Shown: positions 6,236 through 14,330 of the stretch, in pieces
How the letters are laid out: every line of letters starts with the position of its first letter
Position numbering within the stretch: the stretch's first letter is position 1
Assembly: GCF_016464305.1 (NCBI RefSeq)
Contig: NZ_JAEIOJ010000022.1
Span: 1-36,423 of the forward strand
Direction of reading: 5' to 3'
From: Umezawaea beigongshangensis
GTDB taxonomy: Bacteria; Actinomycetota; Actinomycetes; Mycobacteriales; Pseudonocardiaceae
DNA: 36,423 bases
Translations under genes and position numbers: made by a program
Notes under the pieces: generated by a model
Database searches by the model: none
What the model was told of the DNA's origin: nothing
What the model saw: only the letters and a program-made list of their open reading frames with translations

Positions 6236-6456
6236 TGCGGCTCCTCCTCGGTGAGGCGCCGCAGCGCCTGGGTCAGCTCGTCGGGAGTGATCTCGCCGTC
6301 CTCGGCCGCCGCGGCGAGGTCCTCGACCACAGCGCGGGCGGTGTCCCGGCGCTCGCCTCCGGATCTCCGAACGGTCGTGTAGACCAGCGCGAACGCTGAC
6401 GCGCTGGTCATGATCAGTCCGCCGATGGCGGTCAGCAGCGTCGCGAGGTCGCCCAC
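6232..6456 (-). CDS. Small one-helix membrane protein of lysis cluster
   Basis: 74 residues from GTG preceded by GAGGAGG. One membrane helix at about 5-27 (L-L-T-A-I-G-G-L-I-M-T-S-A-S-A-F-A-L-V-Y) followed by a charged, helical cytoplasmic tail with an E-D-G-E-I-T-P-D-E-L-T-Q-A-L segment. It leads the four-gene lysis operon (6456 to 4007), each gene overlapping or nearly touching the next. It may be a second holin, antiholin or holin-like regulator; only topology and position support that. Confidence 0.72.
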   Translation of the reverse strand: MGDLATLLTAIGGLIMTSASAFALVYTTVRRSGGERRDTARAVVEDLAAAAEDGEITPDELTQALRRLTEEEPQ

Positions 6457-6562
6457 CGGTCCCCTCCTCGGGTAGTGCACTCGGGTGATGGGCGGTCGCC
6501 GACGTAGCACGTGGGCACGTGGCGACGATGAGTAGGTGGTTGGGGACGACTCAGGGGGACAC
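6457..6562. promoter_or_regulatory. Divergent intergenic region with CACGTGG tandem
   Basis: 106 bases between the lysis operon (minus) and the cargo gene (plus). CACGTGG occurs at 6508-6514 and again at 6516-6522. Such a pair one base apart could be a regulator site for the cargo gene. I could not identify a confident promoter. Confidence 0.35.
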
Positions 6563-7087
6563 ATGCAGATCCAGCGACGCCCGGCACTGCTCGCATCGGC
6601 CGGCGTGGTGATGGCCACGCTCACCGCGGTGGGAGCGGTGATGCTCAGCGGTCCGCAAAACCAGGGCGACCGGGTGGTGCCCGCCGGCGAGCAGCTCGTG
6701 CTCGACAGCGCCGTGCGCAGCAGCAGCGTCAGCAGCTCGTCGACGTCGCCTAGCTCGGCCGCGACCAGCAGCAGCGACAGCGCCCCGGCAGCGGGCGAGA
6801 CGACCACCGGCGCGGCCGACGCCCCACCGGCGGGCACTGAGCCCGGCACGGAGGACACGCAGCAGCCTGGACACCCGGTGCCGGGCGCCCCCGCACCAGG
6901 CCCCGGTGAGGAGCCCGACGCCCCCGACGTCCCCGTGGTGACCACGACCGTTCCGCCGGTGGTGACCGAGCCGCAGACCTGGCCCGTGGCCACGACGCCG
7001 CCACAGACCGAGTGGTGCTGGATGGACGACAGCGACCCGGAGCGCTACCCCAACGGCCGCGAGGTGTGCAGCACCACGCCGCGCTAG
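6563..7087 (+). CDS. Ser/Pro/Thr-rich surface protein, probable moron
   Basis: 174 residues from ATG with GGGGG five bases upstream. Residues 8-30 form a signal sequence or anchor (A-L-L-A-S-A-G-V-V-M-A-T-L-T-A-V-G-A-V-M-L). Residues about 50-140 are low-complexity Ser, Thr, Pro and Ala, typical of a wall-spanning stalk. The C-terminus has E-W-C-W-M-D-D-S-D-P-E-R and V-C, so the two Cys could form a disulfide. It is the only plus-strand gene in the 29-kb minus-strand block, placed exactly between tail and lysis genes, and its stop TAG shares CTAG with the stop of the converging tail gene. That is typical of cargo genes expressed from the prophage. A cell-surface change of the lysogen is likely; the exact role is unknown. 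Confidence 0.78.
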   Translation: MQIQRRPALLASAGVVMATLTAVGAVMLSGPQNQGDRVVPAGEQLVLDSAVRSSSVSSSSTSPSSAATSSSDSAPAAGETTTGAADAPPAGTEPGTEDTQQPGHPVPGAPAPGPGEEPDAPDVPVVTTTVPPVVTEPQTWPVATTPPQTEWCWMDDSDPERYPNGREVCSTTPR

Positions 7088-7815
7088 GTCTGCCGCGTGT
7101 AGCAGGCCAACAGCTGCACGGCCGTGCGGCCCGTGCCGCCCGTGCCGGTGACGCGCAGCTGCAGAGACACGTTGGTCGCGTCGAGCAGCGGGGCCAGCGG
7201 GAACGGGCCGCGCGTGCCGACGATCAGGGCGGTCTCGGTCCACGTGCCGATCACCGTGTTGTTGGCGATCAGCTCGTAGGTGGCGCTGGTGCTGCCGTTG
7301 ATCGCTCCCCACACGCCGTTGATCGCGATCCTCGGGTGCGACACCAGCGGAATGCGGCCCTCCCACAGCACCTTGGACTCGGTGACGGTCGCGGTCTCCA
7401 CGGTCCAGTAGCCACTGACCGTCGAGGTCGGCAGGAACAGCGGGTACAGCACCACCGGCAGCCAGGGCCGCGCGATGCCGCCGGTTTCGGTGTCGTCGCT
7501 GAACAGCTCGCGGTTGAACCGGTCCGTGAGCCGCCAGAACTGGTTGCCAGCTGCGGTGAACCCGGTCCACATCACGTCGGACCCGCCCTCACGGCGAATG
7601 CGGATGATCTGGCGCCCCTGGCTGTCCGGGCCGAAGTAGAGGATTTGAGTGTCGTTGTCGTCGACCATGCGCAGAAACGCATCCTTGAGCAGCGTCAAGC
7701 CGCCACGGGTGATAGTGGCCGAGGCGAGGCCGATTGCGGCCCGCATCCGCCGCAGTTCGTCCTCGGCGCGCTTGATGCGGTCGAGCAGGTTCGACGGGCT
7801 GTTGATCTGCCCCAC
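7084..7815 (-). CDS. Minor tail protein
   Basis: 243 residues from GTG with AGGAGAGGAG upstream. An N-terminal helix (S-P-S-N-L-L-D-R-I-K-R-A-E-D-E-L-R-R-M) suggests trimer formation, followed by beta-rich sequence with I-L-Y-F-G-P-D-S-Q-G-R-Q-I-I-R-I-R-R-E-G and N-N-T-V-I-G-T-W-T-E-T. This is the usual pattern of receptor-binding or tail-tip appendage proteins of actinophages, in which a coiled N-terminus attaches to the tail and a beta C-terminus touches the host. It is the last gene of the tail module. The specific ligand is unknown. Confidence 0.78.
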   Translation of the reverse strand: MGQINSPSNLLDRIKRAEDELRRMRAAIGLASATITRGGLTLLKDAFLRMVDDNDTQILYFGPDSQGRQIIRIRREGGSDVMWTGFTAAGNQFWRLTDRFNRELFSDDTETGGIARPWLPVVLYPLFLPTSTVSGYWTVETATVTESKVLWEGRIPLVSHPRIAINGVWGAINGSTSATYELIANNTVIGTWTETALIVGTRGPFPLAPLLDATNVSLQLRVTGTGGTGRTAVQLLACYTRQT

Positions 7816-7827
7816 GGTGCTCCTCTC

Positions 7828-8967
7828 CTACGCCACGCCGTCGAGCAGCGGGGCTAGCGTCAGTTCCACGCGCTCGGCTTGCGCGCCTGGGGTGAACTTC
7901 ATGTCGACGACGCGCACGGGCGCCTCCAGACCGCGGGTGTGGAAGCGGTCGCCGCCGCGTGGGACAACCAGCACGCCGTCGTCGCCGCGGTCGACCTCGG
8001 CCGCGGTGGGCGAGCTGTCGCCACGGGTGATGAGCGTGGGCAGCACGACAGGCATCCGGGAGACCTCGCGGTCGGCTTGGGCGTGGCCAAACAGGACGTC
8101 CGCGCTGTCGCCGTCGTATCCGATGTCACCCTCCAGCAGCGGCCAGCCCTGGGCGTAGCGGCCAGGGTCCTCGTCGATCGCGATCGGTGTGCCCTCGTCG
8201 ATGCCCTCGCCGACGGCCGCGGCGCGGGTGAGCATCCGCGTGCCGTCGCTGGGCCACCCGTAGCGGGTGACGTTGCCGCCGATCTCCCACCGGTGGGCAC
8301 TGCCCTGCTGGCCGAGCCACGGCGTGCCCTGCCGCAGCACGCGGCGCGGTGCCGCGCCGGTGCCCGGCGCGACGTCGAACACGAGGTCTTGCCCGCCGAT
8401 GACGTTGGTCAGGTTGCGCAGCATGTCGCCGACGCTGGACAGCTTCCACGGCGGGTAGTTCCGATCACGCAGCACATCTGACAACGAGGTGTCCGTAGCG
8501 ATCTCGATCCCGATGTCACCGCCTGTGTGAGACTGCGCGAGCGCCAACAGGCCGCGTGCGATCGCGTTCTGGTCGACGTTGTCGAACCCGGTCGGCGGCA
8601 GACCGGCCACGGCGAACAAGTCCGGGTCGGCGGGCAGGACGGGCAGCACCCACCGGTGGTCGAAGTAGGACCAGAACTCCCCTGCGCTGATCCGCACGGT
8701 CTCGGTCGCGGAGTCGTAGTCGCGGGTCCAGATGATGCCGCCCCACATCGGCCGGTCGTCCCGGATCGCGTAGACGGCCCGCTTGCACGGCGTGGTCAAC
8801 CGGTAGGGGTCGAGCCGGTCAGTTGCCGGGGAGAGCTTCCACGACGCGTCGAACCGGCCGGACGCGTTGAGAGGCTTGTTGAACGACACGGCGTGCAGCC
8901 GCACCTCCTCCAGGACCACGTTGGTCCTGAGATCGGCGATCAAGTACGTGTAGACCGGAGCGGCCAC
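7828..8967 (-). CDS. Tail-tip/baseplate hub protein (Gp37-like)
   Basis: 379 residues from GTG, box GGTGAGG upstream. The N-terminal part (F-N-K-P-L-N-A-S-G-R-F-D-A-S-W-K-L near 29-45, then R-A-V-Y-A-I-R-D-D-R-P-M-W-G-G-I-I-W near 63-80) matches the opening of Gp37-like/ReqiPepy6-type minor tail proteins of actinophages, in which a hub domain is built around the first beta barrel. The middle contains S-S-V-G-D-M-L-R-N-L and the C-terminal segment is beta-rich. It would form the ring beneath the distal tail protein and connect to the receptor-binding gene downstream. Confidence 0.82.
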   Translation of the reverse strand: MAAPVYTYLIADLRTNVVLEEVRLHAVSFNKPLNASGRFDASWKLSPATDRLDPYRLTTPCKRAVYAIRDDRPMWGGIIWTRDYDSATETVRISAGEFWSYFDHRWVLPVLPADPDLFAVAGLPPTGFDNVDQNAIARGLLALAQSHTGGDIGIEIATDTSLSDVLRDRNYPPWKLSSVGDMLRNLTNVIGGQDLVFDVAPGTGAAPRRVLRQGTPWLGQQGSAHRWEIGGNVTRYGWPSDGTRMLTRAAAVGEGIDEGTPIAIDEDPGRYAQGWPLLEGDIGYDGDSADVLFGHAQADREVSRMPVVLPTLITRGDSSPTAAEVDRGDDGVLVVPRGGDRFHTRGLEAPVRVVDMKFTPGAQAERVELTLAPLLDGVA

Positions 8968-8975
8968 GGTTCACC

Positions 8976-10229
8976 TCACCCCTCGATCAGAGCGCCTGAC
9001 GTGCCGCCGATGTCCATCACGGACAGCTCGAACGGCTGGTCGGTGAACGCGCCGGGGGTGACGGTGCCGGTGCCGGACAGCCGCAACGCGCGGACCTGCA
9101 GCGCCAGCGAGGTCTCCGACGCACCGGTGACGTACGTGCCGCGGGCACGCAGGACCCGGTTCAGGCCGGAACTGGGCAGCTCCTCCTCCAGCGAGGAAAA
9201 GCGCTTGGTGCCGCCGACGTGAATTTTCAGCTCGATTCCGGTACCGGCGCTGCTGCTCTTGAAGGGACCGCACGTATCCAGCTGGTAGACGCGGCGCGGC
9301 TCAACGGCGACGGTCTTGGAGTAGATCACCGTGTCAGCGGAGGTGAACGTGGCCCAGGCAGGGTTGTCGTCCTCGGAGTACAGGTAGACCAGGCCGCGAG
9401 GCGCCGAGGCCGACCCCATCCGAAGCCACGTCGACGTGGGGGCGTCGTACTGCCAGAGCGTGTCGGTGTCGGTGGTGACGCAGCACTGCCCTCCTCGGGG
9501 AGAGGTGATGGCGGATGCCCGGTCACTGACCGACGCGCAGACGGCCACGCCCTGCACGACCCAGTCGCCGGTGTCGTAGACCTCCAGCCACAGGCGGTCG
9601 TAGCGGTAGATCGTCATGCCGTCCCAGGGGGCGTCGATCGCTTCGCGCTCGGCCTCGCTGTAGATCGGCAGGACACCGCCGGTGGCCACCGTGTAGGGCA
9701 GCGCCACGTGCTCAATGTCGGAGTTGGTCAGCGCGGACGCACCGGCCGGCACGGTGATCCGCGCGCGAGCGAGGTAGTTCGGGCTGCCGTCGACCTCGGG
9801 GTCGGTGGGCACCGGTGCCGGGTCGCCGACGACGTGGCGGATGCGCAGCTGGCTGTCGGGGTCGCCGTGGTAGGTGTCGGACTGCTGCCACACGATCAGG
9901 TCGACGCGCGGGTCGGCGGGGTCGGCCGGCGCGGTGCCGAGCACGTCGATGTCCTCGACCTCGTCGAGGGTGAGGGTGTACGTCCCGCCACCGCCGGATC
10001 GCCCGTCGACCAGCACCGCCCGGAACGGGCTCATGTGGACCTCGCCGTTGGGGGTGGGTGCGGTCGCGGTGACCCGGCCGGGCTCACTTCCGGCAGGGAC
10101 CAGGCCGGTGCGCGAGGTGATCGGCCCGGTGGGGGTCCACAGTGCACTCATGCTCAGCCGCGCGTCGACGACGCTGATCAGCCCGGTGTCCTCGTCGATG
10201 GTGACGGCCCACGATGCGCGCGGCGCCAT
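8976..10229 (-). CDS. Large minor tail protein
   Basis: 417 residues from ATG preceded by TAGGAGG. The first 170 residues (D-E-D-T-G-L-I-S-V-V-D-A-R-L-S followed by V-D-L-I-V-W-Q-Q-S-D-T-Y near 150) resemble the N-terminal part of actinophage minor tail proteins that decorate the tail tip. Residues 190-300 include I-Y-S-E-A-E-R-E-A-I and Y-R-Y-D-R-L-W-L-E-V-Y-D, with segments that resemble phage fibre attachment regions. The C-terminus is beta-rich and ends with two short strands. It lies in the tail-tip cluster between the distal tail protein and the hub. A structural tail role is secure; receptor binding is possible. Confidence 0.78.
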   Translation of the reverse strand: MAPRASWAVTIDEDTGLISVVDARLSMSALWTPTGPITSRTGLVPAGSEPGRVTATAPTPNGEVHMSPFRAVLVDGRSGGGGTYTLTLDEVEDIDVLGTAPADPADPRVDLIVWQQSDTYHGDPDSQLRIRHVVGDPAPVPTDPEVDGSPNYLARARITVPAGASALTNSDIEHVALPYTVATGGVLPIYSEAEREAIDAPWDGMTIYRYDRLWLEVYDTGDWVVQGVAVCASVSDRASAITSPRGGQCCVTTDTDTLWQYDAPTSTWLRMGSASAPRGLVYLYSEDDNPAWATFTSADTVIYSKTVAVEPRRVYQLDTCGPFKSSSAGTGIELKIHVGGTKRFSSLEEELPSSGLNRVLRARGTYVTGASETSLALQVRALRLSGTGTVTPGAFTDQPFELSVMDIGGTSGALIEG

Positions 10230-10237
10230 GCGTCCTC

Positions 10238-11101
10238 CTACAGGTCGGTGTGGTGGTAGAGAGCCGTCAGGTAGCCGGTGCCGTCCGCAGAGTCGAACCG
10301 CACGCGCGTGACGCCCGGGGGCAGGGTGAACCACTCGCGGCGCACCAGGGCGCTACTGCGCGACACGCCGGACTGCACCAGCAGCACCGTCTTGTCCGCG
10401 GTGGACACGTCGAGCACCTGCCCAGCGGGCAGGGTGTAGTCGTCGTCGAACCACAGCCGCCGGCCGGTGTCGGCGTTGGTGATCCGCGGTGCCGGACACG
10501 GGCCGGTGATGCGCCACGTGGGCTGTGCGTGCGCGGGGCCTGCGTTGGTGAGCACCAGCTCGCCCCCGGCCGGCGTGCCGCCGAACCGGAGCGGGAACCG
10601 CAGCGGGAACGGCAGGCCGCCGCTGCTGGGGACCGGCGGTGTGATCTCGGGGGCGAGCTGCGGCAGACGCAGGATGCGCGGGTTGCTCGCCCGCCAGCGC
10701 ACCACGCACTGCGTGAGGCCGATCGAGTAGTCGAGGTTCTCGGGGATGATGCGGCCGACGCAGCGCGCCCACACCATCCCCGTGATCCCCGCAGACCGGA
10801 CGACGAGCGGTTCCTCCTCGGGGTTCTCGTCCAGGGTGGTGATCCGGCGCAGCAGGTTCACCGCGTCGTAGAACCCGGCCGGCCCGGCGATGGTGAGGGT
10901 GAGGGTGACCACGCGCCGGTCGAGCAGCAGCTGCCCGGCCTGCGCGCCGTGCTCGTTGTCCAGCGCCACGTCGCCATCACGGGTGTCGGGCTGATCCAGC
11001 CACCCCTCCAGCGCGACCTTGCCGAACCGGGTGTCGTTGCCCAGCAGCACCCCGCGCCACTCCAGCTGGTCGTCCGCGGTGATGAGGTCCCCAGCAGCCA
11101 T
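10238..11101 (-). CDS. Distal tail (Dit-like) protein
   Basis: 287 residues from ATG one base after the tape measure stop region. Typical Dit-like order: N-terminal beta domain (L-E-W-R-G-V-L-L-G near 14-22, V-V-T-L-T-L-T-I-A-G-P-A-G near 63-75), helix around A-V-N-L-L-R-R-I-T, then the C-terminal galectin-like half with N-A-D-T-G-R-R-L-W-F and W-F-T-L-P-P-G-V-T-R-V-R-F near the end. In siphoviruses this protein forms the hexameric ring at the end of the tail tube, directly downstream of the tape measure gene, as here. Confidence 0.86.
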   Translation of the reverse strand: MAAGDLITADDQLEWRGVLLGNDTRFGKVALEGWLDQPDTRDGDVALDNEHGAQAGQLLLDRRVVTLTLTIAGPAGFYDAVNLLRRITTLDENPEEEPLVVRSAGITGMVWARCVGRIIPENLDYSIGLTQCVVRWRASNPRILRLPQLAPEITPPVPSSGGLPFPLRFPLRFGGTPAGGELVLTNAGPAHAQPTWRITGPCPAPRITNADTGRRLWFDDDYTLPAGQVLDVSTADKTVLLVQSGVSRSSALVRREWFTLPPGVTRVRFDSADGTGYLTALYHHTDL

Positions 11102-11102
11102 C

Positions 11103-13754
11103 TCAGCCACCCCCTCGTGAGAACCAGTCCAGCTCGTGCGCGACGTCGTCCGGACTCGCGTCGTCGGGCGGGTGGTAGTTCTCGATGTGGACCAGGGCGC
11201 GACCGCCGGCGGTGCCCGCGCTGCCGCTCGAAGCAAGCGCGGTGCCACCACCGGAAGCACCACCGACGCCAGCGCCGATGGCGCCGAGCCGGTTGGTGAC
11301 GCCCTCGACGTAGCTCCACAGCAGCGACTCCTGCGACCGCAGACCGCCGAGCAGGCCCTGCATGATCGCCTGACCGGCCGGGGTGAGCAGCACCCGGTCG
11401 TAGGGCAGCGGGCCCTTCAAGGCGGCGATCTTGTCGCCGATGCCGCCCACGAAGTTGTAGACGCTCTGGACGCTGGCCTGCAGGCCGCGCAGCAGGCCGT
11501 CGATGATCGCCCGGCCCGCGCCCCACAGCAGGCTGCCGAGGTTGCCCAGCGCGGACAGGATGCGACCGGGCAGCCCGCCGATCCACGACACGATGCCGTT
11601 GGCGGTGTTGACCGTGGCGGTGCTCGCTGAGTTCCACGCCGCCGAGGCCCAGCCCGACAGCATCCCGCCGAGCGCGGCGACCGCTGAGACGATGCGGCCC
11701 GGCAGGGACACGACCCAGTTGACGATGCCGTTGGCCACCGACGTGGTGGTCGACGTCGCCCAGGACCAGGCCGCCGACGCCCACCCGGCGAGCATCCCGC
11801 CGAGCGCGGCGAGCGCGGCGAGGATGCGGCCCGGCAGCGCGGTGACCCACGTGACGATCGCGGTGACGCCGGTGACCACCGCGGTGGTGGCCCACGTCCA
11901 CGCCGTCGTGAACAGCTCGACGAGCAGGCCCGGCAGCGCGGCGAGGCCCTGCACGATCCAGATCGGCAGGACGATGATTGCGGCGAGCAGCCACTGCACG
12001 CCCTCCACGACTGCCGACAGCGCGGCCGACAGTGCCGTGCTGAACGACGTGGCGAGCACGCCGGGCAGTGCGGCCAGGAGCGCACCGACCTGACCGGGGA
12101 TCGCCGACAGCCACGCCAGCAGGCTCTGCCAGGCGCTCACCGCCCACGTCGCCGCGGCGCTGAACCAGCCGCCGATCATCGCGGGCAGCGAGCCGAACCA
12201 GGCCACCGCCGTGCGGATGCCGGCCACGGCCGCGGCGACCGCGGACTGCACGAACCGCCACGCGGCGGGCAGCGCGCCGGTCAGCCACGAGATCGCACCG
12301 GCCAGGGTGCCGACGATCCCGGCCGCCAGGCCGGTCACGGCGCCGAGCACGCCCACCAGAGCGGGCGAGAGGAACCCGACGATCCCGGCTGCGAGCTTGG
12401 CGACCAGGGTGATGATCGGGACCAGGGCGACCGCCAGCTGCGCGATCGGCGGCAGCAGCTGCAGGGTGACGGGCAGCAGCGCGATGATCACGTCGACCAG
12501 CGACCCGAACAGCGGTTCGAGCGCCACCAGCGTGGCCAGCAGCGCGCCGCCGAGCTGCACCGCGAACTCCCCGATACCGGGGATCAGCTGCGTGACCGCA
12601 CCGGCCAGCCGCAGCAGCGCCGCACCCAGCGCGCCGACCAGCAGCCCGGCGATCTGACCGACGATCGGGGCGAGCTGCAGCAGCACCGGCACCAGGGCAC
12701 CGGCGAGCTGGGCGACGATCTGCGCAAACAGCGGAGCGAGCGGCATCAGCGGCGCGAGCAGCCCGATCAGCGGGCCGATGAGCTGCGCGGCCAGGTCGAC
12801 GACCTGCACCAGGATCGGCGCGAGCTGCACGAGCACGCCGGCCAGCTGCGCGAACAGCGCGACGATCGGAGGCCCAGCGGCGGCGAGCAGGTTGCCCAGT
12901 GCCGAGGCCAGCGGCATCAGGGCGGTAGCGACCTGCACGAACAGCGGGCCGAGCTGGATCAGCACGGGTACCAGGGCGCCGACGAGCCCCGACACCAGGA
13001 CGTTGATCACGGGCACGAGCGCGGCCAGGATCGGCCCGCCCACCTGCGCGAGGGTGGCCAGCAGAGTGCCGACGTTGCCCAGCACACCGATCAGCAGCGG
13101 GCCGAGCGCGGACAGCGCCGTGCCCGCGCCTGCCGCGCCGGCGGAGATGTTGGCGGCGAACCCGCCGACCGCGGTCCCGGCGGCGGCCAAGAGGTCCGCC
13201 AGGCCCTCGACCACCGGCCCGGCCGCGGTGATGGCGGTGACCAGGCCGGGCATGGCGTTGACGGCGAACCCGGTGACGCCCTCGGTCAGTGTCATCAGGT
13301 AGGGACCGATGGCGGTGAAGATCGCGCCGAGCTGCGGCAGGATCGCGGCGAACGCCTTGCCCAGCTCGGCAGGGATCGCGGCGAACACCGGGATCAGCGA
13401 CGACGCAGCCTCGGCGGTGCCGGTCTTCACCTGCTCGGCCAGGCCCGACCACGCCTCGGCCACGGCCGGGACGTCCTTAAGCGCAGCTGCGGCCACGGCT
13501 GCGAACAGCAAGGGCAGTGCGCCGAGCGCGGCACCAGTGGCCAGGGCGCCACCGGCAGCCGCACCGCCGAAGAGCGCGAAGTGCCGCGACAGCGAGGCGA
13601 CGTCGGCCGCCGAGCGCTGCGCCATCGCACCGGTCCGGGTGCTCAGGTCGCCCACCGCGTCGGCCGTCGAGGACACCTCGCGCCGCACCCCGGCGAAAAC
13701 TCGGCTGACGTTGTCCCGCCCGAGGAGGTTGAACAGCAGCGACGTGTCAGACAC
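11103..13754 (-). CDS. Tape measure protein
   Basis: 883 residues, by far the longest gene, GTG start. N-terminal domain (about 1-70) has D-N-V-S-R-V-F-A-G-V-R-R-E-V and is followed by Ala/Gly-rich membrane-like helices near 70-95. Residues 110-480 are built of repeated hydrophobic heptad-like units such as L-A-P-I-L-V-Q-V and G-P-L-I-G-L-L-A-P-L. Residues about 520-760 carry Trp-rich repeats of W-x2-A-x4-W and L-P-G-R-I-[LV]-[AS]-A-[LV]. Tape measure length sets tail length at roughly 0.15 nm per residue, so a tail near 130 nm is expected. It follows the frameshifting chaperone genes, the canonical order. Confidence 0.95.
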   Translation of the reverse strand: MSDTSLLFNLLGRDNVSRVFAGVRREVSSTADAVGDLSTRTGAMAQRSAADVASLSRHFALFGGAAAGGALATGAALGALPLLFAAVAAAALKDVPAVAEAWSGLAEQVKTGTAEAASSLIPVFAAIPAELGKAFAAILPQLGAIFTAIGPYLMTLTEGVTGFAVNAMPGLVTAITAAGPVVEGLADLLAAAGTAVGGFAANISAGAAGAGTALSALGPLLIGVLGNVGTLLATLAQVGGPILAALVPVINVLVSGLVGALVPVLIQLGPLFVQVATALMPLASALGNLLAAAGPPIVALFAQLAGVLVQLAPILVQVVDLAAQLIGPLIGLLAPLMPLAPLFAQIVAQLAGALVPVLLQLAPIVGQIAGLLVGALGAALLRLAGAVTQLIPGIGEFAVQLGGALLATLVALEPLFGSLVDVIIALLPVTLQLLPPIAQLAVALVPIITLVAKLAAGIVGFLSPALVGVLGAVTGLAAGIVGTLAGAISWLTGALPAAWRFVQSAVAAAVAGIRTAVAWFGSLPAMIGGWFSAAATWAVSAWQSLLAWLSAIPGQVGALLAALPGVLATSFSTALSAALSAVVEGVQWLLAAIIVLPIWIVQGLAALPGLLVELFTTAWTWATTAVVTGVTAIVTWVTALPGRILAALAALGGMLAGWASAAWSWATSTTTSVANGIVNWVVSLPGRIVSAVAALGGMLSGWASAAWNSASTATVNTANGIVSWIGGLPGRILSALGNLGSLLWGAGRAIIDGLLRGLQASVQSVYNFVGGIGDKIAALKGPLPYDRVLLTPAGQAIMQGLLGGLRSQESLLWSYVEGVTNRLGAIGAGVGGASGGGTALASSGSAGTAGGRALVHIENYHPPDDASPDDVAHELDWFSRGGG

Positions 13755-13774
13755 GGGGTCACCCCCGTTCTGCT

Positions 13775-14313
13775 CTACCGGCGGCGGCGGTCCTGCTGGC
13801 GCTCAGAGACGATCTTGTCCACGGCCGCGCACAACGTCCGGAACTCCGGGACGGTCAGCGCCGCTTGGTCTTGGAAGGAGAGGCCGAACTCGGACGCGAT
13901 CGAGATGCGGTACGCCGTTCGCGCCTGTTGGAGAGGGCTTTTCCCGCGCCGCTGCCCTCCGGGGCAGCAGCGATCTCGGCGTCCAGGCGCGCGAGCGCCT
14001 CGGGCGCGGTGGACGCCGGCAGTCCGTCGCGCATCGCCTGCAGCTCGTCGCGGTCCAGCTCGACGAGCAGCTGCCCGGTCGCGAAGTTGGGCACGTCCTC
14101 GTAGCGCAGTGCGGGGTGCTCGCGGCGCATCAGCAGCCACAGCAGGTGTCGCCGTGCGCGGATGCCACCACGCACCAGCTCCACCAGGAACTCGTCCCAC
14201 GTGCGGCCGAAACTGGCCTCAACGGGCTCGGCGTCGGCCGCGGTGATCGCGGCGGCCTCGAACTCCCACGTGCGCTCCTCGACGTCGCCGTCGGGGCTGT
14301 AGGTGACGAACAT
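13775..14313 (-). CDS. Tail assembly chaperone, long form by -1 frameshift (GT-type)
   Basis: Made by ribosomes that shift back one base on G-GGA-AAA (minus strand, 13945-13939). The product joins residues 1-125 of the short chaperone (14313-13939) to 54 residues encoded by 13939-13775, about 179 residues in total. The added part contains A-Y-R-I-S-I-A-S-E-F-G-L-S-F-Q-D-Q-A-A-L and ends D-R-R-R-R. As with lambda gpG and gpGT, the long form is expected to bring the tape measure protein to the tail tube subunits. The second frame has no start site or ribosome box of its own, so frameshifting is its only plausible route of translation. Confidence 0.85.
13855..14313 (-). CDS. Tail assembly chaperone, short form (G-type)
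   Basis: 152 residues from ATG (M-F-V-T-Y-S-P). Acidic N-terminal beta part, then W-D-E-F-L-V-E-L-V-R-G-G near 40-51 and a helical region with R-R-H-L-L-W-L-L-M-R-R. The C-terminal tail after the slip site (residues 126-152) is basic and low in order (R-R-E-R-R-T-A-S-R-S-R-P), as often seen when that frame is only used part of the time. Chaperones of this kind coat the tape measure and are not in the finished virion. It sits directly upstream of the tape measure gene. Confidence 0.87.
   Translation of the reverse strand: MFVTYSPDGDVEERTWEFEAAAITAADAEPVEASFGRTWDEFLVELVRGGIRARRHLLWLLMRREHPALRYEDVPNFATGQLLVELDRDELQAMRDGLPASTAPEALARLDAEIAAAPEGSGAGKALSNRRERRTASRSRPSSASPSKTKRR
13939..13945 (-). 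promoter_or_regulatory. Programmed -1 slippery heptamer GGGAAAA
   Basis: On the minus strand the frame is GCG-GGA-AAA-GCC, so the heptamer G-GGA-AAA fits X-XXY-YYZ exactly and allows both tRNAs to re-pair on GGG-AAA. Lambda uses the closely similar G-GGA-AAG at the same place. Slippage continues as AGC-CCT-CTC into a frame that stays open for 54 codons. Confidence 0.88.
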
Positions 14314-14330
14314 GGCGGATGCTCCTCGGG

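Noticed and set aside
10858-13452. 864-codon minus-strand frame overlapping the tape measure gene
   Set aside because: Arg/Gly/Ala-rich shadow in another frame of the tape measure gene, typical of GC-rich DNA; the 883-residue frame has the correct family features.
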